A stretch of DNA of 64,000 nucleotides from Megaleporinus macrocephalus (GCA_021613375.1 CM038720.1:19429215-19493214); one strand, 5' to 3'; shown: positions 1 to 13,087, counted from the first letter of the stretch. Numbers and translations are program-made. The notes: generated by a model not told the origin, from the sequence alone.

Positions 1-150
1 ACTGGGCAAGTTATTTTACAGATACACTACAGCATATTGTAAAGTTTTGCAGAAGTGTCCTGGACATAGTTACAGTTGCTAGGCTATGAAGTACAAACTG
101 AGTGAATCAGTTTACCACAACGCCACCCTGAGGCAGACTAAACAAAGAAA
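1..150 (-). repeat. Dispersed repeat family B, copy 1 (cut by window edge)
   Basis: The stretch with the words gttgctaggctatgaag and gccaccctgaggcagac recurs in this window near 48.1 kb in the same orientation and near 40.2, 46.9 and 57.9 kb in the opposite orientation. It looks like a non-coding dispersed element of about 250-300 bp. Its class is not known to me. Confidence 0.6.
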
Positions 151-1800
151 CAGCTAACCAACAGCCTCTACCTGAACTCGTTTTTGAGCGTCTATTTTCC
201 CCAGACTGTTTACACCCTCTTCTTCCAGGATATCTCTGCTTTTTGGGGCCTGAAAAATGTGTATGGCCAGAATTTCTACATTGACCAAATTGTCCCTGAT
301 TTGGTGTTGCATTTATGTTTATGTTCGCTTTCTACAGTCTGTGCTGTATTGCCCACCCGCTCCCAGTGTTCTCTTTATTTTTTTGAAAAATATTGAATGA
401 ATATAATTTCAGAGACCCTTTTTTGTTTTAAGACATTAAGGGGGTTCAGGAGGTTCACCCTAGAACCCCCATATTTCGCAAAAAAAATCATGGTGGTATT
501 GGATGAAATGGTTACTTTACCGGACACACCGGTAGTTGCCTATAGTGTGTGCTGTAGAGGTACTTATGGAGAAGGCTTATGGAGTTCTCCTTGGCAGTGT
601 GATGATGATAGGTGGCAGCATGTATGCAGTACCAAATGGGTAGTTGTGGTTGTTGTAATAAGGGGAGTAACTGAGGAAATTATTTGAAATTGGAAATATA
701 GTTTATATATAACGCTTCTCTGTGTCTGAGATCGTTGGAGCCATTGGTGAGCAAAAGGCATCTGAACACTAAATATGTTTGATCAGCCAGGATGTGTTTG
801 GTGTCCTAAGTTTGCTTCTTTAGTTTTGCACGAGAGCCACAAGGTTAATGTAATGGGTAATGGAAACTTATAGTCAGCAGTTAGCATTGTGCACATTGCA
901 TGCCTAGATCATTACGTACATAGTCCAAACTGCGTCAAGTTGTTAAGAAATCTTTATGTGGTTTCTAACAGGATACGTATGACATATACTCCCAACACAG
1001 ACTAGCCCAGCTGGTCACCAGCAAAGGCAGCATATTGTTGCTGCCAGAACAAAAACTTGTATGCCCAATCTTGTCATTTTTCAGCCTTCAAGGCGTAGAA
1101 TGAGCATGGACGGAAGTGACGCGCCCCCACCAATATCCATCGATTATTGAATTGTCCCCACAAATAATTTGATCCCCTCCAAAAAAAAACGGATCTGACA
1201 ACGTCTCATTAACCTAGAGGTGCAGAAAGGGTTTAATCACGTTTTCTACTCGTGTCATATGGCCAGTGTGATTGTCTGTGACTGTCACCTGAGACTATGT
1301 AGCTACGTTTGTTGTAGCAGCGCCAGAATTGGAAGAAAAACTTTCCTGTCATATGCGAGACTCATTGGTCAAAATCGAGTGAGGACAGCAGCAAAAAGAA
1401 GAGAATGGACATAAGGAGTTACTTTTTAAAGAAACGTGTAAGTCAAATAAATAGAGTCTATCATAACGTTAATGGCGATGCTAGACTTTGGTGCACAGCA
1501 TACAGCAGGTTAAAATCGTCTGTAGCTATGAATAATAGCTTTGGAAATGTATAGGTCTCCACCAATGTCAAGAGCAAAGCTACACCCTTGCTTCGACATG
1601 ATTTGAAAAATGCCACTTTCATGATGAATGGACTAAAAGAAATCAAAAATGTTTGTTTCCGCTGACTAACAGTTTTGTTCTAATAGCAGCAATGTGTTGT
1701 GTTTTTTGTGCAGCTACACCACCAGAATGGCATTATGCTATTTTTTAGATTTGACCACAAGCCGTTCCACTCAAAAAACTGAAATCTGACATCTGTTAAG
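151..1800. other. Non-coding stretch, no gene recognised
   Basis: Only short chance reading frames are present. A small patch near 1110-1190 with cgcccccacc and gtccccaca resembles the ends of the inverted-repeat element that starts near 1.8 kb and may be a decayed relative. No exon with convincing splice sites was found. Confidence 0.4.
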
Positions 1801-1804
1801 AGAC

Positions 1805-3010
1805 CTACAGCCATTGGCGTAGGAACTGGGGGAGATGGTGTCCCAACCATTATCAGAAACAGGTAAATTTGTCCCACCCAAAAATTAAACCACAGAAAAA
1901 GCGGAAACTGTTAAAAACGCGTTTTGGCAGCCTTCGCAATTCACTCGTTGTGTTTGTTGTTAGCAACATACTCCGGTTGTTAGGTGGTCTTTGTTAAAGT
2001 TTGTGTTAAGATGCCTGTTCAGAAATATCCTGCTGTCGGGAGATTCAGTGACCGCAGTTCTCGCTGGAGCGCTGGGTAGATCGCGCCAGCTTTAAACGCG
2101 AGGTCAGTGATGAGAGCAATGAACAACAAAATATACTGTAATAAAACGGCTTTAGTATCGTGTGTTGTTATGGTAACAGACTAGGAGGGGTTGAGTTAGC
2201 TAACGTTTATATTAACTTTAGTCAGAAAACACTCTGAAACATTACTCTCTGGCCCCGTCCCAAACTGCAGACCAGGGGCGTAGCTAGCCCTAGTTTAGAG
2301 TCCCACCCACCTAAAGATTATAGTAAAAAAACATTTTTTTCTTTAACGTTAATTTGTTTCTGACAAGCTGAAAATGTTAAAACCGTAGAGAATATATTGT
2401 TAAACCAATTATTTTTACAACAAAAAGACAGCACCCCCCACCCCCAGCCTTGCAAAATGGTTTGATCCAGCTTTTCTTTTCGCATCGCGCGCACACACGG
2501 TGTCAGTGTTTTATCTGACTGGTGTAGTGAGTCTAGTAAGTTTTGCAAATAAATATTTTTATACTTTATCACTCAGAACCAACACATTGCAGTCATTATC
2601 AGCAGTTCATATTTCTGCTGCACTCTTTATTCTGTTATTGTTGACTAGGAGTGACTATCTGACGGTGTATTTTAATTTAGCATGCTAGTGCTGCAGGTGG
2701 TCTGTTTACTGTTTATACTGTTTTCTGACAGCAGTTTGTAATGTGGAGTATCTAGTTTAGTTTTTAAAGTGATCTTTAATTTGATTTATCTAATAATAAA
2801 CAGACATACAGATAATGTTGTATTTTGTTTATTTATTTGCAATTTACTGTAATTCCACAACTGTTGCTCTACTTAACTATACAGTGATTTACTACCTTAC
2901 CTACAGTGGAATCAGCTTATAGGTAATGAATTAAGGGAATAGGGTGGGCTTTGATTCATATTAGCAAATGTGTCCCCCCCAATGTCAAACCCACTCCTAA
3001 GCCTATGCCT
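1805..3010 (+). mobile_element. Inverted-repeat DNA element, family C, copy 1 (~1.2 kb)
   Basis: The left end reads ggcgtaggaactggggg and the right end, read on the other strand, gives a related G-rich end (ggcttaggagtgggtttgac). The interior matches an inverted second copy at 28935-29983, for example the segment around agaccaggggcgtagc at 2271 and a shared 180-bp block near 2780-2960. No transposase reading frame survives, so this is a non-autonomous DNA transposon. The superfamily is uncertain. Confidence 0.6.
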
Positions 3011-3164
3011 ACAGCACCTACCTGTGCAGCAGAGCACAAGCTCAGGAATACTAACACAACAATAAATGTCATTCTTCATTAATATTGCTTATGGACTGGT
3101 TCACAATAACAAATCTTTAATGTTTTCTAAACGAATTCTTTAAAAAAAATGAAGTCTTTAATTT

Positions 3165-3335
3165 GTAAACACAGTCTTTCAGAGTGGTTTGGTGTGAAAT
3201 GGCGCAGATGTCTTTACAGTGGTGGTGATGGGAACCAGGGGTACCTTTGTCTACAACACAAATATAGTCTTTTTAACTACTGTCCAAAACCAACAGTGAG
3301 CCTATATATGTCTTTTGGGTTTTAAATGGAATGTT
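3165..3335 (+). repeat. Dispersed repeat family A, copy 1
   Basis: The core gagtggtttggtgtgaaatgg, followed by a ggtggtgatgg(g)aaccagggg segment and a ctacaacacaaatatag segment, recurs around 16.0, 32.0, 52.1 and 53.7 kb, and inverted at 5.7 and 54.3 kb. It is a MITE-like dispersed family without coding capacity. Confidence 0.55.
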
Positions 3336-3789
3336 AAAAAATTAATAGTTTTTAGTAAATATTCTAAAAACTATTAATTTGGAAAATATTCTTCCACAGA
3401 CACTACTGCATATATTCCTCCACCATTAAAACCAAATGGAGATCTAAAACAATTCCTAAAGTGCTCAAACACTTAAAGAGAGGACAGACATCACTTACAA
3501 CAAAATAAATCATTTAAAATAAAACATTGTTAATCCAGGTTAATGCTATGTGGCTACAGCTGTTATCACATGAACTGTGTGACACTGTTTTAAGATTTGT
3601 TTTTTCATTTTTTGTGAGGTAACACAGTTTTTTTAATTTTATTTTTCAAGTATCAACAACACGATCCTGAAACACTGCTGTCTTCTCTAAATCAGCGCTC
3701 CTTTAAAATGGACTGAGGCAAAATGGAAAAAATCCCAGTGGTCAGATTAATCAAAACCATGAATGCTGTGTCCTGCAAACTCTGGAGCA

Positions 3790-4060
3790 GGGGACCAATC
3801 AGCTTGTTATCAGCGCACAGTTCAAAAGCCTGCATACTGATATGGGTATGAGTTTGCACTAGTGTCTATGGCGTAAGCAGCTTACACATCTGGAAAGGTG
3901 CTTTCAAGGCTAAACAGTATATAGAGGTTTTAGAACAACATATGCTCCCATCCAATTTCCTTCAGGGAAGGTATATTTCAGCAAGGCAATGCAAAACCAT
4001 GTACTGTATCCATGTCAACAGCATGGCATTGCTGAAGAAGAGTCTGTGTGTTGTCTGCAA
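3790..4060 (+). mobile_element. Tc1-like transposase fragment (dead)
   Basis: One frame near 3986-4040 reads FQQGNAKP followed by a TAW motif, matching the FQQDNAKPH...TTAWL region just past the second catalytic aspartate of Tc1 family transposases. The catalytic D of that motif is replaced by G, and stops and frame breaks interrupt the rest. Only the middle of the gene remains and its end abuts an oppositely oriented Tc1-like piece at 4061. Confidence 0.65.
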
Positions 4061-4653
4061 TCGAGACTTTTCACTAGTAAAAAACATTGGGCGCATCATG
4101 AAAAAAAAATCCTGGCTCTTTGTTGGTTGACCACTCTTGGGGGCGATAATAATGGTCTTGAATTCTTTCCATTTCTACACACTCTAACTGTCTGACTGTA
4201 GATGGTGAAGTCCAAACTCTATAAAGGTGTTGTAACCCCTTCCCAGCCTGATGAGCCTGAAGAAAAAAAATCTTGAGGTCCTTAGAAATCTTATTGTTCA
4301 TGCCTGTTTACACTGCCACAAATCTGTAATTAAGATCTGACTTTGAGATCTCTATAATCTTTAAATACAGCAGGGTGGTCACTCACACATTATCATCATA
4401 CCATTCATTGAAAACACCTGACTCTAATTTGAGGTTCACATCATTTCATTACTCATAAATATGAAATACTGGATCATTTTCCTCAATAAATAAACAATCA
4501 AGTATAATATATAATATTCTTCTTTGTTTAATTAGGTTCTCTTTATCTACTTGTAGGACTTGCATAAAAATCTGGTTATGTTTTAGGTTAATGTTTAGGA
4601 ATATGGGAAATTCACAATCAAAGATTCACAATTCACTTTTAGGCACCACTGTA
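4061..4653 (-). mobile_element. Tc1-like element fragment with terminal end at 4651
   Basis: Read on the minus strand this is the 5' end of a Tc1-like transposon. A terminus caccactg is followed by TA at 4652, then come leader sequence with cctcaataaataaa and the start of a decayed transposase reading frame. The other end is missing, replaced by the + strand Tc1 fragment at 3790-4060, so two different Tc1 pieces are joined here. Confidence 0.65.
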
Positions 4654-4659
4654 TAATGA

Positions 4660-5510
4660 GTTTCTTACACGCTCACCTTTGAGTTTATGCAACTGAGGTA
4701 GAGATCATGTTGTAATATAGTAATCAGGGCTGAACTGCTTCTGAAGGTGAAATTAAATGCTAGCCACGGCACGTCTGATTCCACCTCACTCACATCATAC
4801 AAGCTCTTTCGTCAAAAACCACATTAGTGCTGTAACAAATCGAGTCTAGACTTCAAAACACAAACTCTCTACCCACATTGACTTTGCTACCTGATATAGT
4901 CTCGCAGGGGCTGAATGTTTTGTAATTATAACAAGCACTGAACATGATAAATTATGAAATTAAATAAATTCAAAGTTTTGCTTTGGGCTGTTTTTAGATG
5001 CAGAGAGAACTAATCCTAAACCACAAGGCATGTGTAGTGTGGAAACTGGGTATTAGGCTGTTGTACTGGGCATTAGGCTAGTTGTAATTATATAATGCAT
5101 GTTTATATTGTGCAATATAGTCAAATGAATACAGTATGCAAGTATGGGTGCACTAAGTTTAGGTTTTAAATGAAAATAAAAGAACCCATCCTCATATTTA
5201 CTGTTTGTTTGCATACTGGAGTAAAAATAAAACAAAATATAGCTTGTACAAAGAGTACACACATTTTAATGATAAGTAGACACTTTCTTATATGTTAAAC
5301 TCAGCAAACATGTAAATAAACATATAAATACTATTAGCAGAATCAGAATTCTTTATTTCATCATTTTTCAAGCATGAGGACAGTACTTCTCCAGGTGAAG
5401 GTTGTAACTACAGTGATCCAGTGTGTATTGTGTAATAATGAACTTCTTTTAATTCTTTACACTGTGACGTTTTTTCACAAAAGTTCTATATATAGAACCC
5501 TTCAATCATG
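4660..5510. other. Non-coding stretch, no gene recognised
   Basis: AT-rich sequence with no supported exon and no clear repeat family match within the window. Confidence 0.4.
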
Positions 5511-5514
5511 CAAA

Positions 5515-5520
<6 letters not shown>

Positions 5521-5600
<80 letters not shown>
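5521..5600. repeat. Compound (TA)n(TG)n microsatellite
   Basis: About 50 bp of alternating TA followed directly by about 30 bp of alternating TG. Confidence 0.95.
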
Positions 5601-5601
<1 letters not shown>

Positions 5602-5639
5602 ATCAGGCCGCATATTCATCATAACTATTTCATATACTG

Positions 5640-5795
5640 AAATGTGAGGGAGCTTTTTGAGGTGGACGTCTGGTTCCTATTACCAGACTAACCAATAATC
5701 CCCTACTGTGAACAGTTTTTCTAGAACAGAGCGTTCCTCACCAAACCACTCTGAGTCACTTTGTTTACATCTCAACCATTTAATTATGAATAGGA
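5640..5795 (-). repeat. Dispersed repeat family A, inverted copy
   Basis: Read on the minus strand it gives gatgtaaacaaagtgactcagagtggtttggtg, then ctctgttctagaaaaac. It is closest to the copy at 15890-16045. Confidence 0.55.
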
Positions 5796-6105
5796 ATCAG
5801 TGGAAGTTCCCTCTAACACTTCATATTCCTTTTAGACTTCTCACAGATTTGTTTACTTTTTATTTTAAAACTGTTTATTTGAGTTCTTCCTGAATAAGTC
5901 AGTGAATCAGTGTTCTTCATCTTCTTTTAGCCTACTGACTTCTGTTTTAAACCTGTGTTATAACATGTGAGTTATCTGTTATTTTCAAAGTTTTGTGCTT
6001 GGGTTTGTGTTGCAGGTATCAAACTGAGTAAACATTATTTATGTACTACAGTTTGCTGGAATTAAATGTGTGTTCTCTGTAGCGGATGGGCTGATTAATA
6101 TAAAG

Positions 6106-7287
6106 CATGTAACTAGGGCTGAGCCATAAATCGATAACGATCATTATCGCGAAATAACATTTCCTCGATAGAACTTTAAGACGTAGTCGATAGAAAGTCG
6201 ATAGAATTAAGTTCCGTCCGTGTTTAGAGAGACAACCGAACAGCCAATGAGAATGATGCTGCCCCCAACCAATCAGGTGTCTGAACTAGAGTTCCACCCA
6301 TTTCATGTTTAGCTGAAGCACACAGCACAGAGTGTAGACATAGCGGCAGTTTAACCCGCCTGCTAGTAATTTAGTTACTGCAGACACCACAGTCGAGCAG
6401 TGAGAATAAATAAAAGAGAAAATAACAGAAAACGTGAACTACTATTGAAAGAAACATGTTACATGTATCAATAATTTTAAAATAATCTGTTTAGATAGGA
6501 ACAACAAATAAACAGGTGCTGTCGTGCTGCTGCGTTGACTATGAGATGTTTGTGCTTCAAGTGCTCGGGTCAGTTCTACTGTTGTGATAATCTCCTCTGT
6601 GCAGAGCTGACAGAACGTTTCTGTGTAAAATCTCCCACAACTTTAGATGTAGGTGAGCGATTGTTTGTTGCTGCAGCTTGCGCTTCGGATAAATCCAGCT
6701 TTCAGTAAGCGCGGCCACCTTAGCGACGCATCGACTCACGTTATGCTAATCGGCGTAATTTGGTAATCGATAAAGATAAATATGTATACTGTATGAGTTC
6801 GAGTGAGAACGCTGAGGCAAAGTTGACTTTAAAAACAAAAATCCCGAGAAGGGAAACTTTATTTTCTACCGAAACAGACTCGCTAAACCAACTCCCCATT
6901 TGAGCCGACAGAGAGTCGACTCGCCGCTATGAGTCCTTTCCTCAGCCCGAACTTAAAGGGCCAGTAACAGCCTGCTTAACACAGTGTCTGTGTGTGAATA
7001 CTGTTCATACTAATACTGCCCCATAAATGTATGTGTGTGTCTGTTTTCAATTTATTTGAAATACAGTTGTGTAATGTTCTATAGTACATTTGTCTATCTT
7101 CTGATAGAAAATAAATTAGAGGATAAAAAACAATTTAACATTTTTTTGACATTTTGATGTCTTTATTTCTCACATAAAAAAGGCAATAGTGATTTGATTT
7201 ATATCGTGATATCTATCGATATTGAATGATATTAAAAAAATTATCGTGATAAGATTTTTTCCCATATCGCCCAACCCTACATGTAAC
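6106..7287. mobile_element. Non-autonomous hAT transposon with 8-bp target site duplication
   Basis: The element runs from 6114 (tagggctgagc) to 7279 (gcccaaccctA); the two ends are imperfect inverted repeats of the TAGGGCTGNGC type. It is flanked by an exact 8-bp duplication, catgtaac, at 6106-6113 and 7280-7287. Eight-base duplications are diagnostic of the hAT superfamily. Subterminal TCGATA and TATCGATA motifs recur at both ends. No transposase frame is present, so this is a deleted or MITE-type derivative of 1,166 bp. The unbroken duplication suggests fairly recent insertion. Confidence 0.85.
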
Positions 7288-7689
7288 ATGACCAGCAATG
7301 TTCACACTTTTGAAAAGCATTTGAACAAGTATTCATCACCATTACATAGTATGCTATTATTACCACACAGTTTTGGTTTCGGCTTACCAGAGTCTAGAAT
7401 GCACTGAAGTAAATGTATCATCATGATTAATCATGTTTTACTGACAAACTGAAACCTTTACTAAAGTTTTATCATTCATACAGCCTGACCTCAGAAAGGC
7501 TTTGTTCTCATCTTCATTCAAAATTTTGAATAGATTAGACCAAACCGCTAACATTTTGTGAATTTAGCCCCAACATTCTCACAGTTGTCCTAAGATGCTC
7601 TTGGTACGAGACCATGGTTGGCTCTGCAAGTTGCCTACCATGATAATGTTAGAGGATTCCACTACTAAGTAATGTATCCAAACAGTGTA

Positions 7690-8100
7690 CAGTGCATCCG
7701 GAAAGTATTCACAGCACCTCACTTTTTCCATGTTTTGTTATATTACAGTCTTATTCCAAAATGGATTAAATTCATTGTTTTCCTCAAAATTTCTCGACAC
7801 AGAACCCCATAACAAAGTGAAAATGTTTGTTTGAATGTATTACAAATTTATTAAAAGTAAAAAAATGTTGGAAGATGAACCTTCGCCCCAGTCTGAGGTC
7901 CAGAGCGCTCTGGAGCAGGTTTTGTTCAAGGATGTCTCTGTACATTGCTGCATTCATCTTTCCCTCAAGCCTGACTAGTCTCACAGTGTCTGCTGCCGAA
8001 AAACAAACCCACAACATGATGTTGCCACCACCATGATTCACAGTAGGGATGGTATTGGCCAGGCGATGAGCGGTGCCTGGTTTCTTCCAGACATGAGTTC
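7690..8100 (-). mobile_element. Truncated Tc1-like transposon
   Basis: It begins with a Tc1-type terminus cagtgcatccggaaagtattc at 7690 preceded by TA. The minus-strand reading of about 7860-8041 gives the motifs [14 protein letters not shown] and [10 protein letters not shown], typical of the middle of Tc1 family transposases. The second terminus and the N-terminal half of the gene are absent, so it is non-functional. Confidence 0.75.
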
Positions 8101-8570
8101 AATGTTTGATTTCCACCTGATCTTACTGTTTTTGTTACATGGTGTATAGCTAAACATTTTACTTACAACCCAAGACTTTACACAAGTGGTCAGCTCATAT
8201 AATGTAGTGGTGATTTTTTTTTTATTTCGCACAGATGGCCAGTGACTGGCTCTACAGATAGTCAAGTCACGGCACATAGCTTTTTGAAGGTTGCTTTAGA
8301 CGTTCTAAAATATTGAATTCAAAGCTTGTCTCAAAAATGGTACAACGTGTTTTCAGAACTGTCCATTGTGTTTGTGTTTCAAGATGCAAGGTTCCGCCTT
8401 ATCTGAATTTTCTCTTCCACCTTAAATGGTGAAATGGTGCCACAGTTACATTCTGGAAGCGTTTAAGTAGGAACAGGAAATTTAAAGAAGAGGCCACCTA
8501 TTTCAAGATCTTCGTCGAGGTGGCAGATAGATTTCAGCCCTCATTAGGTGGACCATTACTCATTAGTCAT
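8101..8570. other. Non-coding stretch, no gene recognised
   Basis: The sequence continues from the Tc1 fragment without a recognisable second end. No supported exon. Confidence 0.35.
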
Positions 8571-9149
<579 letters not shown>

Positions 9150-10500
9150 CTGTTATTCACACCACCCCCCGCCCTCTTTTCCACTGGAAATGGAGTGCAG
9201 TCTTTCTGCTGTCAAGTACATTGTTGAGCTGCCCCAGCTGTAGATCCCATATACCAGTGACTAATGGTAAATTGGATATTTGGATGTATTTGCATAGTCC
9301 CTGTTCTATGTTGATCCATGATATGTCTATTATGTTGGGCTTTTCCATTTTAGTATGTATTGAAGCTGATTTTGAGGCTTCTAGGCCACTGTTGGACTTG
9401 GTATATTTTTCCAGTAAAATCTGGTTATTATATTATAGGGAGAGGGGAGGTTTGTCCAGTGTTAGAGGTCATCAGTTATTGTTTTAATTATAGGTTAATT
9501 AAACAACTCTGATAGCCTGGGGAGAATGTTAATACCCAAATATGTGATGTAATTAGTGCACAAAGGGATGGGTAGTGTTTTAATTTTATCATTAAGCTTT
9601 AAAAATTTATATAAGGATTGTGGATTTTGACCAATTGATGGAGTATTCTGAGATTTTTTGATACATTTCAATTGTTTGAATAGTTTCTATTAATGATGTG
9701 ATTGGGTTTTGTGAAAAAGCAAGATATCATCAGCATAGAGGCCAATTTTGTGTTCTATATTAGATGTTTGTATACCATTTTTATGTTTTGACGGATTGTG
9801 GCTGCTAGTGGTTCGATGAAGAAAGTGAAAAGGTATGCCTGTGAGCATCTTTATCTAGTATCTCGGTGTAGTGATATGGGTTGTGATATTACCCTGTTAC
9901 TATTGACTGTGGCTTTGGGTGAGGTGTATGAAATCCATTTAATAAATGATTCTCCAAATCCCATCCTTTGAAATTTTTCCAATTTACCCTTTTTTTGTCA
10001 TCCAGTGTTATAACTGCTGTGGGTATTTAGGTAAGAAGTGTAATCGGTAGAAGTGTATTGGTAGTTGGATAATGGCCTTCGAGGAAGCCTATTTGGTTGA
10101 GATGTATTAAATTTTGGGTTTATGTTTCAATTCTATTTATTAGTGTTTACTTTTTTGTGTCTGTATTTATGAATGATAGTGGTCTATAGCTAGAGCCTAA
10201 AGTAGAGTCCTTATTTGGTTTGAGGTGAAAGCAGAAGGTGGCAGTATTCATGTTAGCTTGTAGTATTATGTTTTGTTTTATTTCTGCTATCATTCTGTGG
10301 AAAAGTGGGGCTAGAATTGGCCAAAAAACTCGGCAGGGCATCCATCTGGTCCGGGTTAGGCATGTAATTTAGCGCATTATAGAATTATTTTTGTGATATT
10401 GGTTTGTCTAGTGTTTGTTTTTGTTCTTTGGATAAGTGTGGTAGGTTGGTATTACTCATAAATGTATTAATGTTTTCTAATTTAGGTTCATAATCTGTTG
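9150..10500 (-). mobile_element. L1-clade LINE ORF2 remnant (reverse transcriptase), antisense
   Basis: Reading the minus strand from 10350 downward gives PDGMPC, then F-W-x-L-x-P-L-x-x-RM and SSYRPLSFINTD, the pattern of the first reverse transcriptase blocks of L1 elements (P-D-G...YRPISLLN-D). Further along, the catalytic YADD box is preserved as YADDI at 9737-9723. A later segment (9348-9157) resembles the C-terminal region of fish L1 ORF2. The frame is broken by many stops and shifts, no 5' half is seen, and the element is dead. Confidence 0.75.
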
Positions 10501-11055
10501 AGTACACTGCGAGTTTCCCACCATGCTACACTACGAAGTAATGCATTCAAACAGTGTAATATTTCACATACTATACTGAAGAATGAAGAAATAAATTCCT
10601 AAAAATGCAGCAGCCTTACTGTTTAATCAACTGTATACACTCTTACACACTAAGTGGTACTCTCCATAGAAAGTATTTCATCTTAGCTGACCCTACAGGT
10701 AAGCGAGAGGATAAATTTCCCAGCATCACAGCATAAGCAATGGTTAACCAACCTGTGTCACAACCATTAGCTCAGTGTCACTGAGTCACTTAACTGTTAA
10801 TCATTTTCACATCGTGTAATTAGATAAATCAACTTTAAATGTTACTTTGTGATTATGCTTGTGTTGGTGGTCAAATTTACTGCCCTCCTAGTAACTTCCT
10901 GGCACCTTAGTCACTGTGTTTCCATCTGAAATAAACTCACACACAAAAGAATGGTTAGGTTACTCCAAAGGTATATGGAGCATTTCACCAAATTAGTTCA
11001 AACTGGAAAATGGAGATAGAGATAGTAATAAACTAAGTATATATAATATATAATT
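10501..11055. other. Non-coding stretch, no gene recognised
   Basis: No supported exon or repeat with identifiable ends. Confidence 0.35.
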
Positions 11056-11059
11056 TACC

Positions 11060-11440
11060 ATTTATAGGGCACTTTCTATTGTCTTAAACCCTAACATCCA
11101 AATTTACACCAAAACCTAATCCCTACATTTACACTAAACCCTAACCCTACATTTACACTAAACCCTAACCCCAAACTTTACACTAAACCCTAACCCCAAA
11201 CTTTACACTAAACTCTAACCCTAAAATTTACATTAAACCCTAACCCTACATTTACAGTAAACCCCAACCCCTAAATTTGAACCAAACCCTAACCCCTAAA
11301 TTAACACTCAACCCTAACCCCTAAATATAAAACAAACCCTAACCCCTAAATTAACACTCAACCCTAACCCCTAAATATAAAACAAACCCTAACCCCTAAA
11401 TTAACACTCAACCCTAACCCCTAAATTTTATGCTAAATGT
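11060..11440. repeat. CCCTAA-rich minisatellite (telomere-like motif)
   Basis: An array of units of about 22-25 bp, each containing aaccctaacccc followed by an AT-rich spacer such as taaattaacactc or taaatataaaaca. The last copies form alternating dimers of about 50 bp. The unit contains the vertebrate telomere hexamer (CCCTAA) but it is never tandem for more than about two hexamers, so this is an interstitial minisatellite, not a chromosome end. Confidence 0.85.
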
Positions 11441-12520
11441 AAAGGGAGACACTTTCTAATGTTTATTAATAGTAAGCACTGAGCTAGATTTTCCAATAAA
11501 TGCTGAGTTCCACAGATTAGAAGACATCAGACAGACGTTCGTTTAAAGCTTTAAAAAGAAGTAGCAGAATTTTACATTTCTAAAATATCCAGGCAGTCAG
11601 TCCAAGTTGCAAACGTGGGGTGATATGATCTGGTTTGGTGTTGTTAAGATCTGTCCCTCTACGTTCTGCATTCAGGTGTAGAGAATTCCTCCATGTATAA
11701 GACCATTACAGTGATTAACTCTGTTGTAACAAACGCATCAACAAGTTTCTCTACGTCCCACTGAAATAGAAATAGGCTGAACTTTGGCGATATGTGTTTT
11801 CAAATCTGACTTGGTAGAATACAGCTGCAGCATTCTTGTAATAAAACATGAATTAATAAAAACACTTTCTTAAATGTTGACTTGCTTGCTCAACCATGAC
11901 TCATTCACTGTATTCACTGTACTGTATGTATATTGTCACTAATAACGGCACTTAAATCTGGTATCAGTATCAGCAATGTGAATATGCAATGCAGTGGACG
12001 GTACTTAACAAGTGTGTAAGTGTGGGGTGAAAAGCAGCAGAACATGTTCATGGCCAAATCTGTAATGGCAGTTATTGATGGTAAAAACACGCCAACAAGA
12101 GCCGCTTACCTGAATGTGTGAGCTGCTTCTTTCAGTAATCACTCATCTGCTGCTGTGTAGCACTTACAGTCTTAGATAATGTTAGTCCAGATTGTTTTTG
12201 AGAGCACTTGACTTTTGGCATAATGATAGCTTTGATTTAGCCTGTAGCATTGCAGGCTGTTAGCCAGGCATGTCCACTAGCCCTCTCTGTGATGTGCCTC
12301 TGTCAGTCAGCTGTATCAGTCAGCAGCGGGGACTTCTTGCTTCAACTCAAATGGTAATATGTTGTTAGACACATACACGCCAAAGGTTTATCTACATACA
12401 TTCTACATTTATCTACATACATTCTACATATCTACATTTAGTTCTGTTTTTCACATTTACTTAAGCTGTAAAACATGATTATCCTTACTAATTATGTAAT
12501 AGAAAACCCTACATATATAT
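11441..12520. other. Intergenic stretch upstream of the + strand SCPP gene
   Basis: No supported exon. A short direct repeat, ctacatacattctacat, lies near 12390-12440. Confidence 0.35.
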
Positions 12521-12522
12521 AG

Positions 12523-12527
<5 letters not shown>

Positions 12528-12556
<29 letters not shown>
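12528..12556. repeat. (TA)n microsatellite
   Basis: About 28 bp of alternating TA. Confidence 0.85.
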
Positions 12557-12558
<2 letters not shown>

Positions 12559-13007
12559 GAATGATTCAAATGTGGTAGACAAAAAAATGTCTTTTCTAGT
12601 TGATTTCAGAACATGCAGCAAACACTTGCTAAGATCTACAACCACAAGATCTGTTTCCAAGCTATTGTCATCACATTTACACCAATGTATTCAGGTCAGA
12701 TGCTGTGGTGGCGTTGAGTGTATCATTTTCAAGCTTCCCGAAACTGTCAAACAGTTTTGCAAAGTTTTTCTTTCGCCTCCTTTTGTTGTAGACAGCGTCT
12801 GTCTTGTTCCAAACAGTGCACAATAGTAGTAGGTGATTTAGTGTTGTTTGGATTGCAACACACCAATTATAGAGATTTTGTAAGGGTACCAAGAAGAAGG
12901 AGGAGAAGAGAGAACCGGATGTTGCTCAAAGCCGCATACTTACGCAGCATCGTTCATCTGTCTGGGCAGATTCTTGTCTGACCCAACCCTCGACTTACTC
13001 ACAGCCG

Positions 13008-13087
13008 TTTAGTATATTAACTGCAGCAGCACATATCATTACTGCACATAGTGACACTGCTGTGAGTGAACAGAGCACTGAAGCAAG
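13008..13087 (+). promoter_or_regulatory. Probable promoter and untranslated exon 1 of the + strand SCPP gene
   Basis: A TATA-like stretch, agtatattaa, lies at 13011-13020. About 70 bp further on a good donor context (gcaag|gtaact) has its GT at 13088-13089. SCPP genes have a short untranslated first exon ending close upstream of the signal-peptide exon, and this is the only candidate seen before the acceptor near 13210. The start point (about 13042) is inferred from TATA spacing only. Confidence 0.45.

Noticed and set aside
11060..11440. Possible chromosome end
   Set aside because: CCCTAA occurs only once or twice per 25-bp unit, with AT-rich spacers, and unique sequence continues on both sides.
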